A DNA stretch of 64,000 bases from Limnohabitans lacus (GCF_030053395.1 NZ_JASGBH010000002.1:96625-160624); one strand, 5' to 3'; counted from the first letter of the stretch, positions 27,666 to 37,708 are shown. Notes: generated from the sequence alone by a model not told the origin. Numbers and translations are program-made.

Positions 27666-28799
27666 ATGTCACAACTTCCCCGCGTGGTCGTCGGTTTGTC
27701 CGGCGGCGTCGATTCAGCCGTCAGCGCCTACTTGCTCAAGCAGCAAGGCTATGACGTCGTCGGTATCTTCATGAAAAACTGGGAAGACGATGATGACAGC
27801 GAATACTGTTCATCCAACATCGACTTTGTGGATGCCGCAGCCGTGGCCGATGTGCTGGGCATCGAGATCGAGCACGTTAATTTTGCAGCCGACTACAAAG
27901 ACCGCGTATTTTCCGAGTTTTTGCGCGAGTACCAAGCCGGGCGCACCCCCAACCCCGACATCCTGTGCAACGCCGAGATCAAGTTCAAGTCCTTCCTCGA
28001 CCACGCCATGCGCCTGGGCGCCGAGAAGATCGCCACCGGCCACTACTGCCGCGTGCGCTTGAATGAACAGACTGGCCGCCATGAATTGCTCAAAGGCCTG
28101 GACCCGTCCAAGGACCAAAGTTACTTTTTGCACCGACTGAACCAGGCGCAACTGTCCAAAACCTTGTTCCCAGTGGGCGAGCTGCACAAAACCGAGGTGC
28201 GCCGCATTGCGCAAGAGATCGGTCTGCCCAACGCCAAGAAAAAAGACTCCACCGGCATCTGCTTCATCGGTGAGCGGCCTTTCAGAGAGTTCCTCAACCG
28301 CTACATCAGCAAAGAGCCTGGCCCCATCAAAGACCCGAGCGGCCGCACCATTGGCCAACACGTGGGCCTGAGTTTTTACACCCTCGGTCAGCGCCAAGGC
28401 TTGGGGATCGGCGGCATCAAGGCCAAGGGTGCGCAGCGCGGCGGTGGCGAGCACACGCCTTGGTTTGTGGCCCGCAAAGACATCGAAAAAAACACCCTCT
28501 GGGTGGTGCAAGGGCATGACCACCCTTGGCTGCTGTCCGAAAGCCTGCAAGCCAACGACGCCAGCTGGTGCGCAGACCAGCCCCCCGCACCGGGCTTATA
28601 CGCTGCCAAGACCCGCTACCGCCAAGCCGATGCACCCTGCGATTTGCGCCCGGGTGCGAATGGCCTGAGCGCACCTGAATTCGAGATGCACTTTGCGCAA
28701 GCGCAATGGGCGGTCACGCCCGGCCAAAGCGCGGTGCTGTACGACGGCGATGTGTGCCTGGGCGGCGGCGTGATCCATGCCGCCTCTGCGCTGCCCTGA
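27666..28799 (+). CDS. mnmA: tRNA-specific 2-thiouridylase MnmA
   Basis: Adds sulfur at position 2 of U34 in tRNA for Lys, Glu and Gln. The start is the ATG at 27666 ([14 protein letters not shown]), giving 377 residues; a GTG seven codons upstream is less likely. The PP-loop SGGVDS is at 12-17. Catalytic cysteines are Cys101 in [10 protein letters not shown] and Cys199 in [10 protein letters not shown]. The gene is convergent with the DUF3422 gene, whose stop is 3 bp away. IscS/TusA-type partners are not in the window. Confidence 0.96.
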   Translation: MSQLPRVVVGLSGGVDSAVSAYLLKQQGYDVVGIFMKNWEDDDDSEYCSSNIDFVDAAAVADVLGIEIEHVNFAADYKDRVFSEFLREYQAGRTPNPDILCNAEIKFKSFLDHAMRLGAEKIATGHYCRVRLNEQTGRHELLKGLDPSKDQSYFLHRLNQAQLSKTLFPVGELHKTEVRRIAQEIGLPNAKKKDSTGICFIGERPFREFLNRYISKEPGPIKDPSGRTIGQHVGLSFYTLGQRQGLGIGGIKAKGAQRGGGEHTPWFVARKDIEKNTLWVVQGHDHPWLLSESLQANDASWCADQPPAPGLYAAKTRYRQADAPCDLRPGANGLSAPEFEMHFAQAQWAVTPGQSAVLYDGDVCLGGGVIHAASALP

Positions 28800-28802
28800 A
28801 GC

Positions 28803-30134
28803 TCAGTCGCCCTGGTGCAGCTTGGCGTGGATGCGCCGCGTCAAGCGCCAAACGCCCCACAGCACCAGCGGGATCGACAGGCCGGCCGTCATCTCAGGGT
28901 TCAGGGGCAGGCCCAGCTTGTTCAGGGCTTTAGCGCCGTACAGCACCAAGCTCACCACGTAATAGCTGATGGCCGCAATCGACAAGCCCTCGACGGTGCT
29001 TTGCAAGCGCAGCTGCAAGGCCTGGCCTTTGGTGAGCTTTTCCAGCAAGACTTGGTTTTGCGATTCAGTGGCGATATCCACCCGGGTGCGCAACAACGCA
29101 CTGGTGCGCGAGACGCGTTCAGACAAGGACGCCAAGCGCTGCGCCGTGGCCGCCACCGTGGCCATGGCCGGGGACAAGCGGCGCTGCATGAACTCGCCCA
29201 CCGTCTGAATGCCCGCCACAGGCCGCTCACGCAGCTCGGCAATGCGTTGGCCCACCAAGGTGTCATAAGCCCGCGTGGCCGAAAACCGGTACCCGTGCTC
29301 GGCCGTGGCGCGCTCCACTCGCGCAGCCAGTGACACCAGCACATCGAGCAGCGCCTGGTCACTGTCGCCCTTGTGCTCCAGCCGGGCGGTGATGTCGGCC
29401 AGCTGCGCTTCAGCCTCGGCCAAGACCGGCGCCAAGGCCTTGGCCACGGGCAAGCCGCGCAAGGCCATCAAGCGGTAAGTCTCCAGCTCCAAAAGGCGTT
29501 GCGAGATGCGACCTGCGCGGGTGTCGGGCGTGCCCTCAGGGGCGACCACCAGCATGCGTTCAAACCCGTCTGCGCCCAAGCGGAAGTGCGTCAGCACACA
29601 CGAATGCGACAAACCCTCGCTGGTGCGGCCCATGCGCGAGCCCACCACGGAGCCTTCGCCCAACCAGGCTTGCGCTTGCGCCACGATGTCGGGCGCGGCG
29701 ATGTCGCCTGCCATCATGCCCAAATGGATCGCTGCCACGGTCTGACCGGGGATGGCCCGCAACCAGTCGCTGCCCACCACCGCCTGTGATGCCAGCTCAG
29801 GCATGGCATGGCCCCAAGCCGCATGCGCGGGCAATGCCTGCACGATCGAGTAACGGGTGAACTCGGTGTGCCGTTCCCATTTGACGGTGAAGCCGTCACA
29901 GCGCAGACGCAAAAAATTGCCGCTCAACTGCTCCGGCTGCAAATCGGCGTGCCCCGGCAAGCTGCGCAAGTGGGCCCACTCTTGCTCGCGGGAGATGCCC
30001 GCATTGAGCACCGCCACATAAACAATCAAGGCCGGCAAGCGCACACGGGCCGAGGGGCGGGCATGGACTTCGTTGTGCAGCTGTCTGCGTTGCGCATCGT
30101 CCAATGGCAAATGGCGCGAAGTGATTTCGTTCAT
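28803..30134 (-). CDS. DUF3422 family membrane protein
   Basis: Conserved proteobacterial protein of unknown function, 443 residues. The N-terminus has the family block LHNEVHARPSARVRLPALIVYVAVLN. A long helical middle part, likely coiled coil (about 220-380), precedes two C-terminal hydrophobic segments, with the loop KALNKLGLPLNPEM and the end LWGVWRLTRRIHAKLH. It therefore looks like a large cytoplasmic domain tethered by a C-terminal membrane hairpin. A CAGAAT hexamer ends 6 nt before the ATG. It is convergent with mnmA. The family name is recognised; no function is claimed. Confidence 0.85.
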   Translation of the reverse strand: MNEITSRHLPLDDAQRRQLHNEVHARPSARVRLPALIVYVAVLNAGISREQEWAHLRSLPGHADLQPEQLSGNFLRLRCDGFTVKWERHTEFTRYSIVQALPAHAAWGHAMPELASQAVVGSDWLRAIPGQTVAAIHLGMMAGDIAAPDIVAQAQAWLGEGSVVGSRMGRTSEGLSHSCVLTHFRLGADGFERMLVVAPEGTPDTRAGRISQRLLELETYRLMALRGLPVAKALAPVLAEAEAQLADITARLEHKGDSDQALLDVLVSLAARVERATAEHGYRFSATRAYDTLVGQRIAELRERPVAGIQTVGEFMQRRLSPAMATVAATAQRLASLSERVSRTSALLRTRVDIATESQNQVLLEKLTKGQALQLRLQSTVEGLSIAAISYYVVSLVLYGAKALNKLGLPLNPEMTAGLSIPLVLWGVWRLTRRIHAKLHQGD

Positions 30135-30235
30135 GGCCCCATTCTGGACCGATGCACGCCAAGGTGGTCAACGCATGCGGAACGAAACAGTTTCAACTTA
30201 TGGCCACCCATTGCGCCCCCACAAAGAGCCGGACA

Positions 30236-30269
30236 TAAAAAAACCCGTGGGGCAAGCCACGGGTTTTTA
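30236..30269 (-). terminator. Intrinsic terminator after ssb
   Basis: A perfect 12-bp stem (AAAAACCCGTGG/CCACGGGTTTTT) with a GGCAAG loop. On the minus strand at least seven T follow. It lies 21 bp past the ssb stop and can also act in the other direction. Confidence 0.9.
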
Positions 30270-30289
30270 TGAGGGGCAGATGATTCAGA

Positions 30290-30781
30290 TCAGAACGGGA
30301 TATCGTCGTCCATGTCGTCGAAGCTGCTCGGCGCTGCCTTGGCCGCTGGCGCTGGACGGGCTGCTGCGGGCGCAGCGGCTGGGCGAGCGGCTGGGGCTTG
30401 GCGCGGTGCGTAGCCACCACCATCGTCCGATGGGCCACCCATGCCTTGACGGCTGCCGAGCATCTGCATGGTTTCACCACGGATTTCGGTGGCAAATTTC
30501 TCGATGCCGTCTTTGTCGGTGTACTTGCGGGTGCGCAGGCTGCCTTCGACATAGACCTGCGAACCTTTTTTGAGGTACTGACCAGCGATTTCCGCCAATT
30601 TGCCGAAAAAGCTGATGCGGTGCCACTCGGTGGCTTCCTTCATTTCACCGGTCGCTTTGTCCTTGTAGCGGTCGGTGGTGGCCACGTTGATGTTGCTCAC
30701 AGCGTCGCCAGAAGGCAGATAGCGGGTTTCGGGGTCGCGGCCCAAATTGCCGACGATGATGACTTTGTTGACGGATGCCAT
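30290..30781 (-). CDS. ssb: Single-stranded DNA-binding protein
   Basis: Coats single-stranded DNA in replication and repair. The 163-residue protein has an N-terminal OB fold ([21 protein letters not shown]), a Gly/Pro/Ala-rich linker (about 112-150), and the acidic tip DDMDDDIPF that recruits partner proteins. A GAGGAG lies 7 nt before the ATG. It follows an MFS gene by 36 bp. uvrA is nearby, divergent, with the MFS gene between; no SOS box was found. Confidence 0.96.
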   Translation of the reverse strand: MASVNKVIIVGNLGRDPETRYLPSGDAVSNINVATTDRYKDKATGEMKEATEWHRISFFGKLAEIAGQYLKKGSQVYVEGSLRTRKYTDKDGIEKFATEIRGETMQMLGSRQGMGGPSDDGGGYAPRQAPAARPAAAPAAARPAPAAKAAPSSFDDMDDDIPF

Positions 30782-30817
30782 GAAAAACTCCTCGAATAAG
30801 CTTGAATTATGCGGCCA

Positions 30818-32005
30818 TTAGGCCGTCTGGCGAACAGGGGCCGATCGCGAGGGTGCCTGCATGGGCAAGGCCACCAAAAGCCACACCAGCATGGCGCCCG
30901 CGCAGCTGAGGAACAGCGCCTGGCTGCCCCAGGTCTTGACCAGATAGCCGCCCAGCCAGCCACCCACAAAAAAACCCAGCGACTGCAAGGTGTTGTAAAC
31001 GCCCATGGCGGTGCCCCGCACTGCGCTCGGGGCCAAACGTGAGGCCAAGCTGGGCTGGGTGGCTTCCAAGACGTTGAAGCCACAAAAAAACACGAACAAC
31101 AGGCCCGCCAACACCCCCAACCGAGGGGTGCCCGAAGCCTGCAGCAAAAAGCCCAACTGCACCACCGTGATCAGGGCGATGGCCACCAAAAAGACTTTCT
31201 TGAGGTGACCGCGCCGCTCCATGGCGAAAGTACCCCCCATCAGAACAAAGGAGCCCAGCACGGCCGGCAGGTACACCTGCCAATGGTGGTCTTTGCCCAG
31301 GCCCGCTTGCACCAGCAAGCCTGGCACGGCCACCCACATGGCCAATTGCACCGCATGCAGCATGAAGACACCCAAGTTCAGGCGCAGCAATCCGGCATGG
31401 CTGAGCACATCTTTCAAGCGGCCACGGGCCGGCCCCGCCACCAAGGGCGGGGCAGGGGGAGCCCCCCAAACCACCACCGTCACGCCCAGCAAAGCCAGCG
31501 CACCCGTCAACACAAACAAGCCCGACAAGCCCATGGCCGCGGCCATGAGCGGAGCCAACACCAGGGACAGGGCAAACATGAGGCCAATGCTGGCGCCGAC
31601 CAGCGCCATGGCCTTGGTGCGCACTTCATCACGGGTCAAATCGGCCAGCAAGGCCGTCACGGCGGCCGACACAGCGCCTGCGCCCTGCACACTGCGACCG
31701 ATCAACAAGCCCGTCAAATCGGTGGCCGCTGCCGCCCAAAAGCTGCCCACGGCAAAGATCAGCAAACCGAGCACGATCACGCGCTTGCGACCAAAGCGGT
31801 CCGAAGCCATGCCAAAAGGCAGCTGCAACAGGCCCTGCGTCAGGCCATAAATGCCCATGGCCAGCCCAAGCAGGGCCGGGTCCTCGCCACCGGGGTACTT
31901 GCGGGCTTCGAGGGCAAACACCGGCAGCACCAAAAACAAACCCAGCATGCGCAAAGCAAAGATCGAAGCCAACGATGCGCTGGCACGACGCTCCAGGGGC
32001 GTCAT
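30818..32005 (-). CDS. MFS transporter (YajR/drug-efflux-like)
   Basis: Major facilitator of the inner membrane with 12 helices. Family features are SLASIFALRMLGLFLVLPVF in helix 1, the loop motif GMASDRFGRKRVIVLG, and GRSVQGAGAVSAAVTALLADLT. The start is uncertain: the ATG at 32005 (MTPLERRASASL) gives 395 residues, and a GTG at 32056 would add 17; neither has a Shine-Dalgarno. It lies just upstream of ssb on the same strand, a frequent betaproteobacterial order. Substrate unknown. Confidence 0.86.
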   Translation of the reverse strand: MTPLERRASASLASIFALRMLGLFLVLPVFALEARKYPGGEDPALLGLAMGIYGLTQGLLQLPFGMASDRFGRKRVIVLGLLIFAVGSFWAAAATDLTGLLIGRSVQGAGAVSAAVTALLADLTRDEVRTKAMALVGASIGLMFALSLVLAPLMAAAMGLSGLFVLTGALALLGVTVVVWGAPPAPPLVAGPARGRLKDVLSHAGLLRLNLGVFMLHAVQLAMWVAVPGLLVQAGLGKDHHWQVYLPAVLGSFVLMGGTFAMERRGHLKKVFLVAIALITVVQLGFLLQASGTPRLGVLAGLLFVFFCGFNVLEATQPSLASRLAPSAVRGTAMGVYNTLQSLGFFVGGWLGGYLVKTWGSQALFLSCAGAMLVWLLVALPMQAPSRSAPVRQTA

Positions 32006-32132
32006 GGACGTGGCGGCCACAGGGGCTGCATCAGAAGCTGAAGGGGAAAGGGTCACGCGAACAAGCCAGACGGAACGAAAAATGCCATTGTCCCTGATTA
32101 CAGGGCCATCTTTGCCTGTGGCGCGTCCCGCC

Positions 32133-32172
32133 AACCCACCATCCTTGATAATGGTGGGTTTTGTTTTTGTGG
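32133..32172 (+). promoter_or_regulatory. Terminator-like hairpin in the uvrA leader
   Basis: A perfect 10-bp stem (32133-32142 AACCCACCAT, 32151-32160 ATGGTGGGTT) with an 8-nt loop is followed on the plus strand by TTGTTTTTGT. No plus-strand gene ends here, and the uvrA GTG is 19 nt beyond the stem. A GATAAT (32147-32152) overlaps the loop and could be the uvrA -10. Attenuation or insulation are both possible. Confidence 0.55.
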
Positions 32173-32179
32173 CTCCCCT

Positions 32180-35080
32180 GTGAACTCTGATCGCCAAGAT
32201 ACTTACCTGGCTGCGGCCTTGCGGCAGACGCACATCAGCGTGCGGGGTGCGCGCACGCACAACCTCAAAAACATCGACCTGGACATCCCGCGCAACCAGC
32301 TGGTGGTGATCACGGGGCTGTCGGGCTCGGGCAAGTCGAGCCTGGCCTTTGACACGCTGTATGCCGAAGGCCAGCGCCGTTATGTGGAAAGCCTGTCGGC
32401 CTATGCGCGGCAGTTTTTGCAGCTGATGGACAAGCCCGATGTGGACCTGATCGAGGGCCTGTCGCCCGCCATTTCCATCGAGCAAAAGGCCACCAGCCAC
32501 AACCCGCGCTCCACCGTGGGCACCGTGACCGAGATCCACGACTACCTGCGCCTGCTGTATGCCCGCGCCGGAACGCCTTATTGCCCCGACCACAACCTGC
32601 CCCTGCAGGCGCAGACCGTGAGCCAAATGGTGGACGCCGTGCTGGCCCTGGCCGAAGACACCAAGCTGATGATCCTCGCGCCGATTGCACGCGAGAAAAA
32701 AGGCGAGTTTGAAAAAGTCTTCGAACAGATGCAGGCCTTGGGCTATGTGCGCTTTCGCATCAATGGCCAGACCTTCGAAGTCGAAGACCTGCCCACGCTC
32801 AAGAAAACCGAAAAGCACAACATCGACGTGGTGGTGGACCGCATCAAAGTCCGCGCCGAAGAAGATGCGAAGGCGCGCGACGCCCTGCGCCAGCGCCTGG
32901 CCGAAAGCTTTGAAGCGGCGCTGCACCTGGCCGAACACCGCGCTGTGGCGCTGGAGATGGACACCGGTCAAGAACACCTGTTCAACGCCAAGTTCTCCTG
33001 CCCGGTGTGCACTTATTCCATCAGCGAGCTGGAGCCGAGGCTGTTCTCCTTCAACTCGCCCATGGGCGCTTGCCCCACCTGCGACGGCATCGGCACCATG
33101 GAATCCTTTGACCCCGAGCGTGTGGTCGCTTTCCCATCGCTGAGTTTGGCCAGCGGCGCCATCAAAGGCTGGGACCGGCGCAACGGCTTTTACTTCAGCA
33201 TGCTCGAGAGCCTGGCGAAACATTACCAGTTCGACATCGAAGCGCCGTTTGAAAAACTCTCCGCGGCGCACCGACAGGTGCTGCTGCATGGCTCGGGCGA
33301 AGAAGAGATCAAGTTCAGCTATGTCATGGAGTCAGGGGCTTCCCAAGGCAAAAAGGTCAGCAAGAAGCACCCCTTTGAAGGGATCATCCCCAACATGACG
33401 CGGCGCTACCGCGAGACCGATTCGTCGGTGGTGCGCGAAGACCTGGCCCGTTACCGCAGCACCCAGCCTTGCACCAGCTGCCACGGCACACGCCTCAAGC
33501 GCGAAGCCCGCCATGTGCGCATTGGCGAGGGCACGCAAGCCCGCGCCATTTACGAAATCAGCCACATCACCTTGGGCGAATCGCAGCAGTACTTTCAAGG
33601 CTTGCAACTGCATGGCGCCAAGGCCGAGATCGCCGACAAGGTCGTGCGCGAGATCGCTTCGCGTCTGAAGTTTCTCAACGATGTGGGCCTCAATTATTTG
33701 AGCCTGGACCGCAGCGCAGACACCTTGTCCGGCGGCGAGGCGCAACGCATCCGCTTGGCCAGTCAGATCGGCTCGGGCCTGACGGGTGTGATGTACGTGC
33801 TCGACGAGCCCAGCATCGGCCTGCACCAGCGCGACAACGACCGGCTGATCGGCACGCTGCAACACCTGCGCGACATTGGCAACAGCGTGCTGGTGGTCGA
33901 GCACGACGAAGACATGATCCGCGTGGCCGACCACGTCATCGACATGGGGCCGGGCGCGGGCGTGCACGGTGGGCGCGTGATGGCGCAAGGCACCTGCGCC
34001 GACATCTTGGCCGCACCCGATTCGGTCACAGGCCAGTACATGTCCGGCCGCAAAAAAATCGAGATCCCCAAGCGCCACAAGGCGGGCAAAGACTTCATCG
34101 AGATCGTCGGTGCAGCGGGCAACAACCTGCAAAACGTGAACGTGAAATTCCCCGTCGGGCTGCTCACCTGCGTCACGGGTGTTTCCGGTTCAGGCAAGTC
34201 CACGCTGGTCAACGACACGCTGTATGCCGCAGCGGCGCATCAAATCCACCGTGCGCACGATGAAGCCGCCGCGCACGAAGCCATCTTGGGCCTGGCGCAT
34301 TTCGACAAGGTCATCAACGTCGACCAGTCGCCCATTGGCCGCACCCCACGCAGCAACCCCGCCACTTACACGGGCCTGTTCACCCACATCCGCGAGCTGA
34401 TGGCCGAGGTGCCTGCCGCACGCGAGCGGGGCTACGGGCCTGGGCGCTTCAGTTTCAACGTGGCCGGGGGCCGCTGCGAAGCCTGTCAGGGCGACGGTGT
34501 TGTGAAAGTGGAGATGCACTTCTTGCCCGATGTGTACGTGCCTTGCGACGTGTGCCACGGCATGCGCTACAACCGCGAAACGCTCGAGGTGCAATACAAG
34601 GGCCAGAACATCGCGCAGATCCTCAACATGACGGTGGAAGCCGCGCACCAGTTCTTCAGCGCTGTGCCCAACATCGCGCGCAAACTGCAAACCCTGCTGG
34701 ATGTGGGCCTGACCTACATCCGGCTGGGCCAAAGCGCCACCACTTTGTCGGGCGGCGAGGCGCAGCGCGTCAAGCTGGCGCTGGAGCTGTCCAAGCGCGA
34801 CACCGGCCGCACGCTCTACATCTTGGACGAACCCACCACCGGCCTGCACTTTGCCGACATCGATTTGTTGCTCAAAGTCTTGCACCAGCTGCGCGATGCG
34901 GGCAACACCATCGTGGTCATCGAACACAACCTGGACGTGATCAAAACCGCCGACTGGCTGATCGACATGGGCCCCGAAGGGGGCGCGGGCGGCGGCACCG
35001 TGGTCGGCGAAGGCACACCCGAGCAACTGGCCAAAAACAAGGCCAGCTTCACCGGCAAATACCTGGCACGACTGCTCTGA
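32180..35080 (+). CDS. uvrA: Excinuclease ABC subunit A
   Basis: Damage-recognition ATPase of nucleotide excision repair. The 966-residue protein has two ABC modules: Walker [11 protein letters not shown] near 49 and [10 protein letters not shown] near 670, with signatures [12 protein letters not shown] and [12 protein letters not shown]. Zinc-finger cysteines are visible (CPVC...CPTC, CTSC, CEAC...CDVC). The start is a GTG at 32180, matching the expected N-terminus. A terminator-like hairpin precedes it. I found no E. coli-type LexA site. Confidence 0.96.
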   Translation: MNSDRQDTYLAAALRQTHISVRGARTHNLKNIDLDIPRNQLVVITGLSGSGKSSLAFDTLYAEGQRRYVESLSAYARQFLQLMDKPDVDLIEGLSPAISIEQKATSHNPRSTVGTVTEIHDYLRLLYARAGTPYCPDHNLPLQAQTVSQMVDAVLALAEDTKLMILAPIAREKKGEFEKVFEQMQALGYVRFRINGQTFEVEDLPTLKKTEKHNIDVVVDRIKVRAEEDAKARDALRQRLAESFEAALHLAEHRAVALEMDTGQEHLFNAKFSCPVCTYSISELEPRLFSFNSPMGACPTCDGIGTMESFDPERVVAFPSLSLASGAIKGWDRRNGFYFSMLESLAKHYQFDIEAPFEKLSAAHRQVLLHGSGEEEIKFSYVMESGASQGKKVSKKHPFEGIIPNMTRRYRETDSSVVREDLARYRSTQPCTSCHGTRLKREARHVRIGEGTQARAIYEISHITLGESQQYFQGLQLHGAKAEIADKVVREIASRLKFLNDVGLNYLSLDRSADTLSGGEAQRIRLASQIGSGLTGVMYVLDEPSIGLHQRDNDRLIGTLQHLRDIGNSVLVVEHDEDMIRVADHVIDMGPGAGVHGGRVMAQGTCADILAAPDSVTGQYMSGRKKIEIPKRHKAGKDFIEIVGAAGNNLQNVNVKFPVGLLTCVTGVSGSGKSTLVNDTLYAAAAHQIHRAHDEAAAHEAILGLAHFDKVINVDQSPIGRTPRSNPATYTGLFTHIRELMAEVPAARERGYGPGRFSFNVAGGRCEACQGDGVVKVEMHFLPDVYVPCDVCHGMRYNRETLEVQYKGQNIAQILNMTVEAAHQFFSAVPNIARKLQTLLDVGLTYIRLGQSATTLSGGEAQRVKLALELSKRDTGRTLYILDEPTTGLHFADIDLLLKVLHQLRDAGNTIVVIEHNLDVIKTADWLIDMGPEGGAGGGTVVGEGTPEQLAKNKASFTGKYLARLL

Positions 35081-35121
35081 CACCGCCCCCTCTTCTCGCT
35101 ACTTTGAAAGTTTGGATCCTC

Positions 35122-35514
35122 ATGAAAACCCTTGTCCGTGCATTTTTCAGAACCCTGCGCCTTGTGCTCGGCCCCTTCATGCTGCTCAAAGAGCGCCTGA
35201 CCCAACCCCGCGGCGTTCAGCGCACGCCCGAGGCACAAGCCAGCGTTGACTTGCAGTGCCAAAGCTTGGCGCTGTACCAGTTCAGCACCTGCCCGTTTTG
35301 CATCAAGGTGCGCCAGGAAATGCGCCGCCTGTCACTGCCGATTGAAAAGCGCGACGCCCAACACAATGCGGCCCACCGTGAACAGCTGCTGCAAGGCACT
35401 GGGGCCACCAAAGTCCCATGCCTCCAAATCACCGACGCCAACGGCCAAACCCAATGGCTGCAGGAATCGGGGGCGATCGTGGCTTATTTGCGCGAGCGTT
35501 TCAAGATGGCTTGA
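35122..35514 (+). CDS. Glutaredoxin-domain protein with N-terminal extension
   Basis: Thiol-disulfide oxidoreductase. The start ATG at 35122 gives 130 residues: a basic, hydrophobic N-terminal extension (about 1-30, possible membrane attachment) and a glutaredoxin/GST-N-like domain with the active site CPFC (57-60). TKVPCLQITD supplies the cis-Pro loop. It lies 41 bp after uvrA. Typical Burkholderiales versions are found near uvrA or ssb. The role, whether glutathione-dependent reduction or another, is inferred. Confidence 0.85.
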   Translation: MKTLVRAFFRTLRLVLGPFMLLKERLTQPRGVQRTPEAQASVDLQCQSLALYQFSTCPFCIKVRQEMRRLSLPIEKRDAQHNAAHREQLLQGTGATKVPCLQITDANGQTQWLQESGAIVAYLRERFKMA

Positions 35515-35572
35515 CCCAAGTCATATTGCTTGGATGCTGGGTCCGCACAATTGGGTTTTCAGGGGAAACCAC

Positions 35573-36142
35573 ATGAAAACCATCCGCACCCATTACGACG
35601 CCCTCAGCCGAGCGCTCCACTGGCTCACGGCCATCGCCGTGCTGATCGCCTTCATCCTCGGGCCTGAGCACTTTGGCCGCGAAATGCGCCAAGGTTTGGA
35701 CCCCGCCACCCGCCTGGACATCGTGGCGCACGAATCGCTGGGCGTGCTGGTGATGGCGCTGACTTTGCTGCGCCTGCTGTGGGTGGCGGTGCGCCCCGCC
35801 AAACCACAATTTGAGATGACCCGTTGGATGCACATCACGGCCCAAGCCACGCATGGCTTGCTGTGGTTGCTGCTCTTGGCGGTGCCATTCAGCGCCTTCT
35901 TGGCCCTGGCCAGCGCAGGCCATCCCTTGACCTTGCTGGGCGGTGTTCGCGTCAACGAGATGCCCCTCATCGCGCAATCTTCACTGGCCCATCTGGCCCA
36001 TCTGGCCGACTGGGGCGATGTGCATGGCGTGCTGGGCGACATGGTTCTTTGGCTGGCGGGCTTGCATGCCGTGGCGGCCATCTTCCACCATGTGCTGCTC
36101 AAAGATGGGGTGCTGCTGTCCATGCTGCGCCCACGCCGCTGA
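35573..36142 (+). CDS. Cytochrome b561 family protein
   Basis: Di-haem membrane electron carrier. The ATG at 35573 has an AGGGGA upstream and gives 189 residues. Four hydrophobic segments hold histidines in positions expected for two b haems (RALHWLTA, IVAHESLG, ITAQATHGLL, LHAVAAIFHH). It resembles E. coli CybB/YodB. The gene is followed by a CYTH phosphatase 20 bp on. Confidence 0.9.
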   Translation: MKTIRTHYDALSRALHWLTAIAVLIAFILGPEHFGREMRQGLDPATRLDIVAHESLGVLVMALTLLRLLWVAVRPAKPQFEMTRWMHITAQATHGLLWLLLLAVPFSAFLALASAGHPLTLLGGVRVNEMPLIAQSSLAHLAHLADWGDVHGVLGDMVLWLAGLHAVAAIFHHVLLKDGVLLSMLRPRR

Positions 36143-36162
36143 AACACCGACAAACACACCCC

Positions 36163-36777
36163 ATGGAAACCGAACTCAAGCTGACCCTGGGTGCGCAAGA
36201 CCTGCCGCGCCTGCTGACCCACCCCTTGCTGGCCGCTGCCAGCGAAAAGCGCCGCCTGCTCAACACCTATTTCGACACCCCCGCTCTGACCCTGCAACAA
36301 GCCCGCGTGGCGGTGCGCGAGCGCCTGGCGGGCGAGCAGTGGCTGCTGACCGTCAAGACCGCCGGCCAAAGCAGCCAAGGCCTGTCTCGCCGCCAAGAAT
36401 GGGAAGGCCCCACCACGCCTGGCGCCCTGCAGTTCGATACCTTGGTGGATGACGCAGCGCTCAGCCAAACACTGATGGCCCTGCGCCCGCAGTTGCAGGC
36501 CATGTTTTGCACCGACTTTGAACGCCAGCGCTGGCTGATCGACCATGCAGGCGCACGGATCGAAGTGGCACTGGACCAAGGCCGCATCCACGTACCCGGC
36601 ACCGATTTGACGGAGCCGCTGCTGGAGCTGGAACTTGAACTGATCAGTGGCCCAGAAGAGGCCTTGATGGCGCTGGCCGATCAGCTGCGCCAAACACCGC
36701 AAGGCCCCATCACCCTCACGCCTTGCGATGCGAGCAAAGCGCAGCGCGGGCAGGCGCTTTGGAGCCGGTCACACTGA
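36163..36777 (+). CDS. CYTH domain protein, probable inorganic triphosphatase
   Basis: Member of the CYTH/TTM superfamily. The ATG at 36163 gives 204 residues. The N-terminal signature ETELKL (ExExK) is present, and later beta strands carry the alternating basic and acidic residues of the tunnel (RVAVRER, LLTVKTAG, IEVALDQG, LELELELISG). Bacterial members hydrolyse tripolyphosphate. It lacks the C-terminal CHAD domain found in E. coli YgiF. It is convergent with the thioesterase gene. Confidence 0.85.
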   Translation: METELKLTLGAQDLPRLLTHPLLAAASEKRRLLNTYFDTPALTLQQARVAVRERLAGEQWLLTVKTAGQSSQGLSRRQEWEGPTTPGALQFDTLVDDAALSQTLMALRPQLQAMFCTDFERQRWLIDHAGARIEVALDQGRIHVPGTDLTEPLLELELELISGPEEALMALADQLRQTPQGPITLTPCDASKAQRGQALWSRSH

Positions 36778-36799
36778 CCCGTCCACTCGCTGGCCAAGC

Positions 36800-37210
36800 T
36801 CAGCCGGCTTGCACCACCGTGAGCAAAGTCTGGCCATTGGCCACCAGTTTTTCGCCGTCGGCATCCACCGCGAACAAATCGCAGCTGGTGAAGACCTGCG
36901 CCTTGCCGGGCTTGACCACGCGTGCGCGGGCAATGAACTTTTGACCCACCGCAGGGCGCAAGCAGTTGACCGAAAAGTTGGCGGCCAGCAGATTGGGGCC
37001 CGCCACGGTGCCAGCGGCGAAGCCGCACGCGGTGTCGATGAGTGTGCCGATCAAGCCCGCGTGCAAGAAGCCCGAATACTGTCCGACCTCTGGCCGCCAG
37101 GGCATCTGGATTTCCACAAAGCCGGGTTCGGCCACGGTGACTTCGATGCCGCACCAGCGGTTGAACTCGGCCATCGCATTGATTTTTTTAAGCATGTCCA
37201 GTGGGCTCAT
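36800..37210 (-). CDS. PaaI-type hotdog thioesterase
   Basis: Hydrolyses acyl- or aryl-CoA thioesters. The start is the ATG at 37210, which has AGGAG spaced 7 nt, giving 136 residues; the frame is open further upstream. The hotdog-fold motif SGFLHAGLIGTLIDTACGFAA contains the HAG-type active-site segment. The gene starts inside the MerR gene's stop (ATGA overlap), so it is translationally coupled to that regulator. Substrate unknown. Confidence 0.87.
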   Translation of the reverse strand: MSPLDMLKKINAMAEFNRWCGIEVTVAEPGFVEIQMPWRPEVGQYSGFLHAGLIGTLIDTACGFAAGTVAGPNLLAANFSVNCLRPAVGQKFIARARVVKPGKAQVFTSCDLFAVDADGEKLVANGQTLLTVVQAG

Positions 37211-37566
37211 GGTTTTCTCCTGGCTTGGGTTTTGAACCACCCGATGTGGTCCATCAGTTTTTGGCGCAATGCTTTTTGCTCGCTCATGAGCTGGTCAATC
37301 TCGGCCACACGCACCAAGATCGCGTCGATCATGTCTTGCGCCGACAACTGGCCCGTTTTGAAGCGCGGCAAATACTCGGCGATGAAGGGCAACGAAAAAC
37401 CCATCTCTCGGGACATGGCGATGAAGACCACATGCTTGACGGTTTTGTCGTCGTACACACGGTAGCCATTGGGCAATCGCTGACTTTGAATGAGGCCGTC
37501 GGCCTCGTAGCGCCGCAAGCGGTGCACCGACACCTGGGTCTTGGCAGAAAGTTCAGAAATGCGCAT
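37207..37566 (-). CDS. MerR family transcriptional regulator
   Basis: Small MerR-type DNA-binding protein of 119 residues. The N-terminal helix-turn-helix is RISELSAKTQVSVHRLRRYEADGLI, followed by the second winged-helix segment and a coiled-coil dimerisation region (about 75-115). It lacks cysteine ligands for metals. Its stop overlaps the thioesterase start. A TAGACT hexamer ends 6 nt before its ATG, and a perfect palindrome (37585-37599) lies just upstream, likely its own operator. Ligand unknown. Confidence 0.88.
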   Translation of the reverse strand: MRISELSAKTQVSVHRLRRYEADGLIQSQRLPNGYRVYDDKTVKHVVFIAMSREMGFSLPFIAEYLPRFKTGQLSAQDMIDAILVRVAEIDQLMSEQKALRQKLMDHIGWFKTQARRKP

Positions 37567-37572
37567 GAATTC

Positions 37573-37599
37573 AGTCTAGCAAGGCTCGCACAGTGCGAG
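37573..37599 (-). promoter_or_regulatory. MerR promoter with palindromic operator
   Basis: A perfect 7-1-7 palindrome, CTCGCAC-A-GTGCGAG (37585-37599), lies directly upstream of a TAGACT hexamer (37573-37578) that ends 6 nt before the MerR start. MerR regulators bind inverted repeats between -35 and -10, which fits. A -35 hexamer is not evident. Confidence 0.55.
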
Positions 37600-37708
37600 G
37601 GTTGCGGTCTTTGACGCCTGAGCGACAAGGCCAGGCGGCATGTGCCCCGCAGGTGATACCTCGCAGCGACGGGCTGGTGTACAAAACGCTCTACCCTTGG
37701 AGCCGCCC

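Noticed and set aside
32006-32179. LexA (SOS) box for uvrA and ssb
   Set aside because: No CTGT-n8-ACAG-like site was found in the uvrA upstream region or before ssb.
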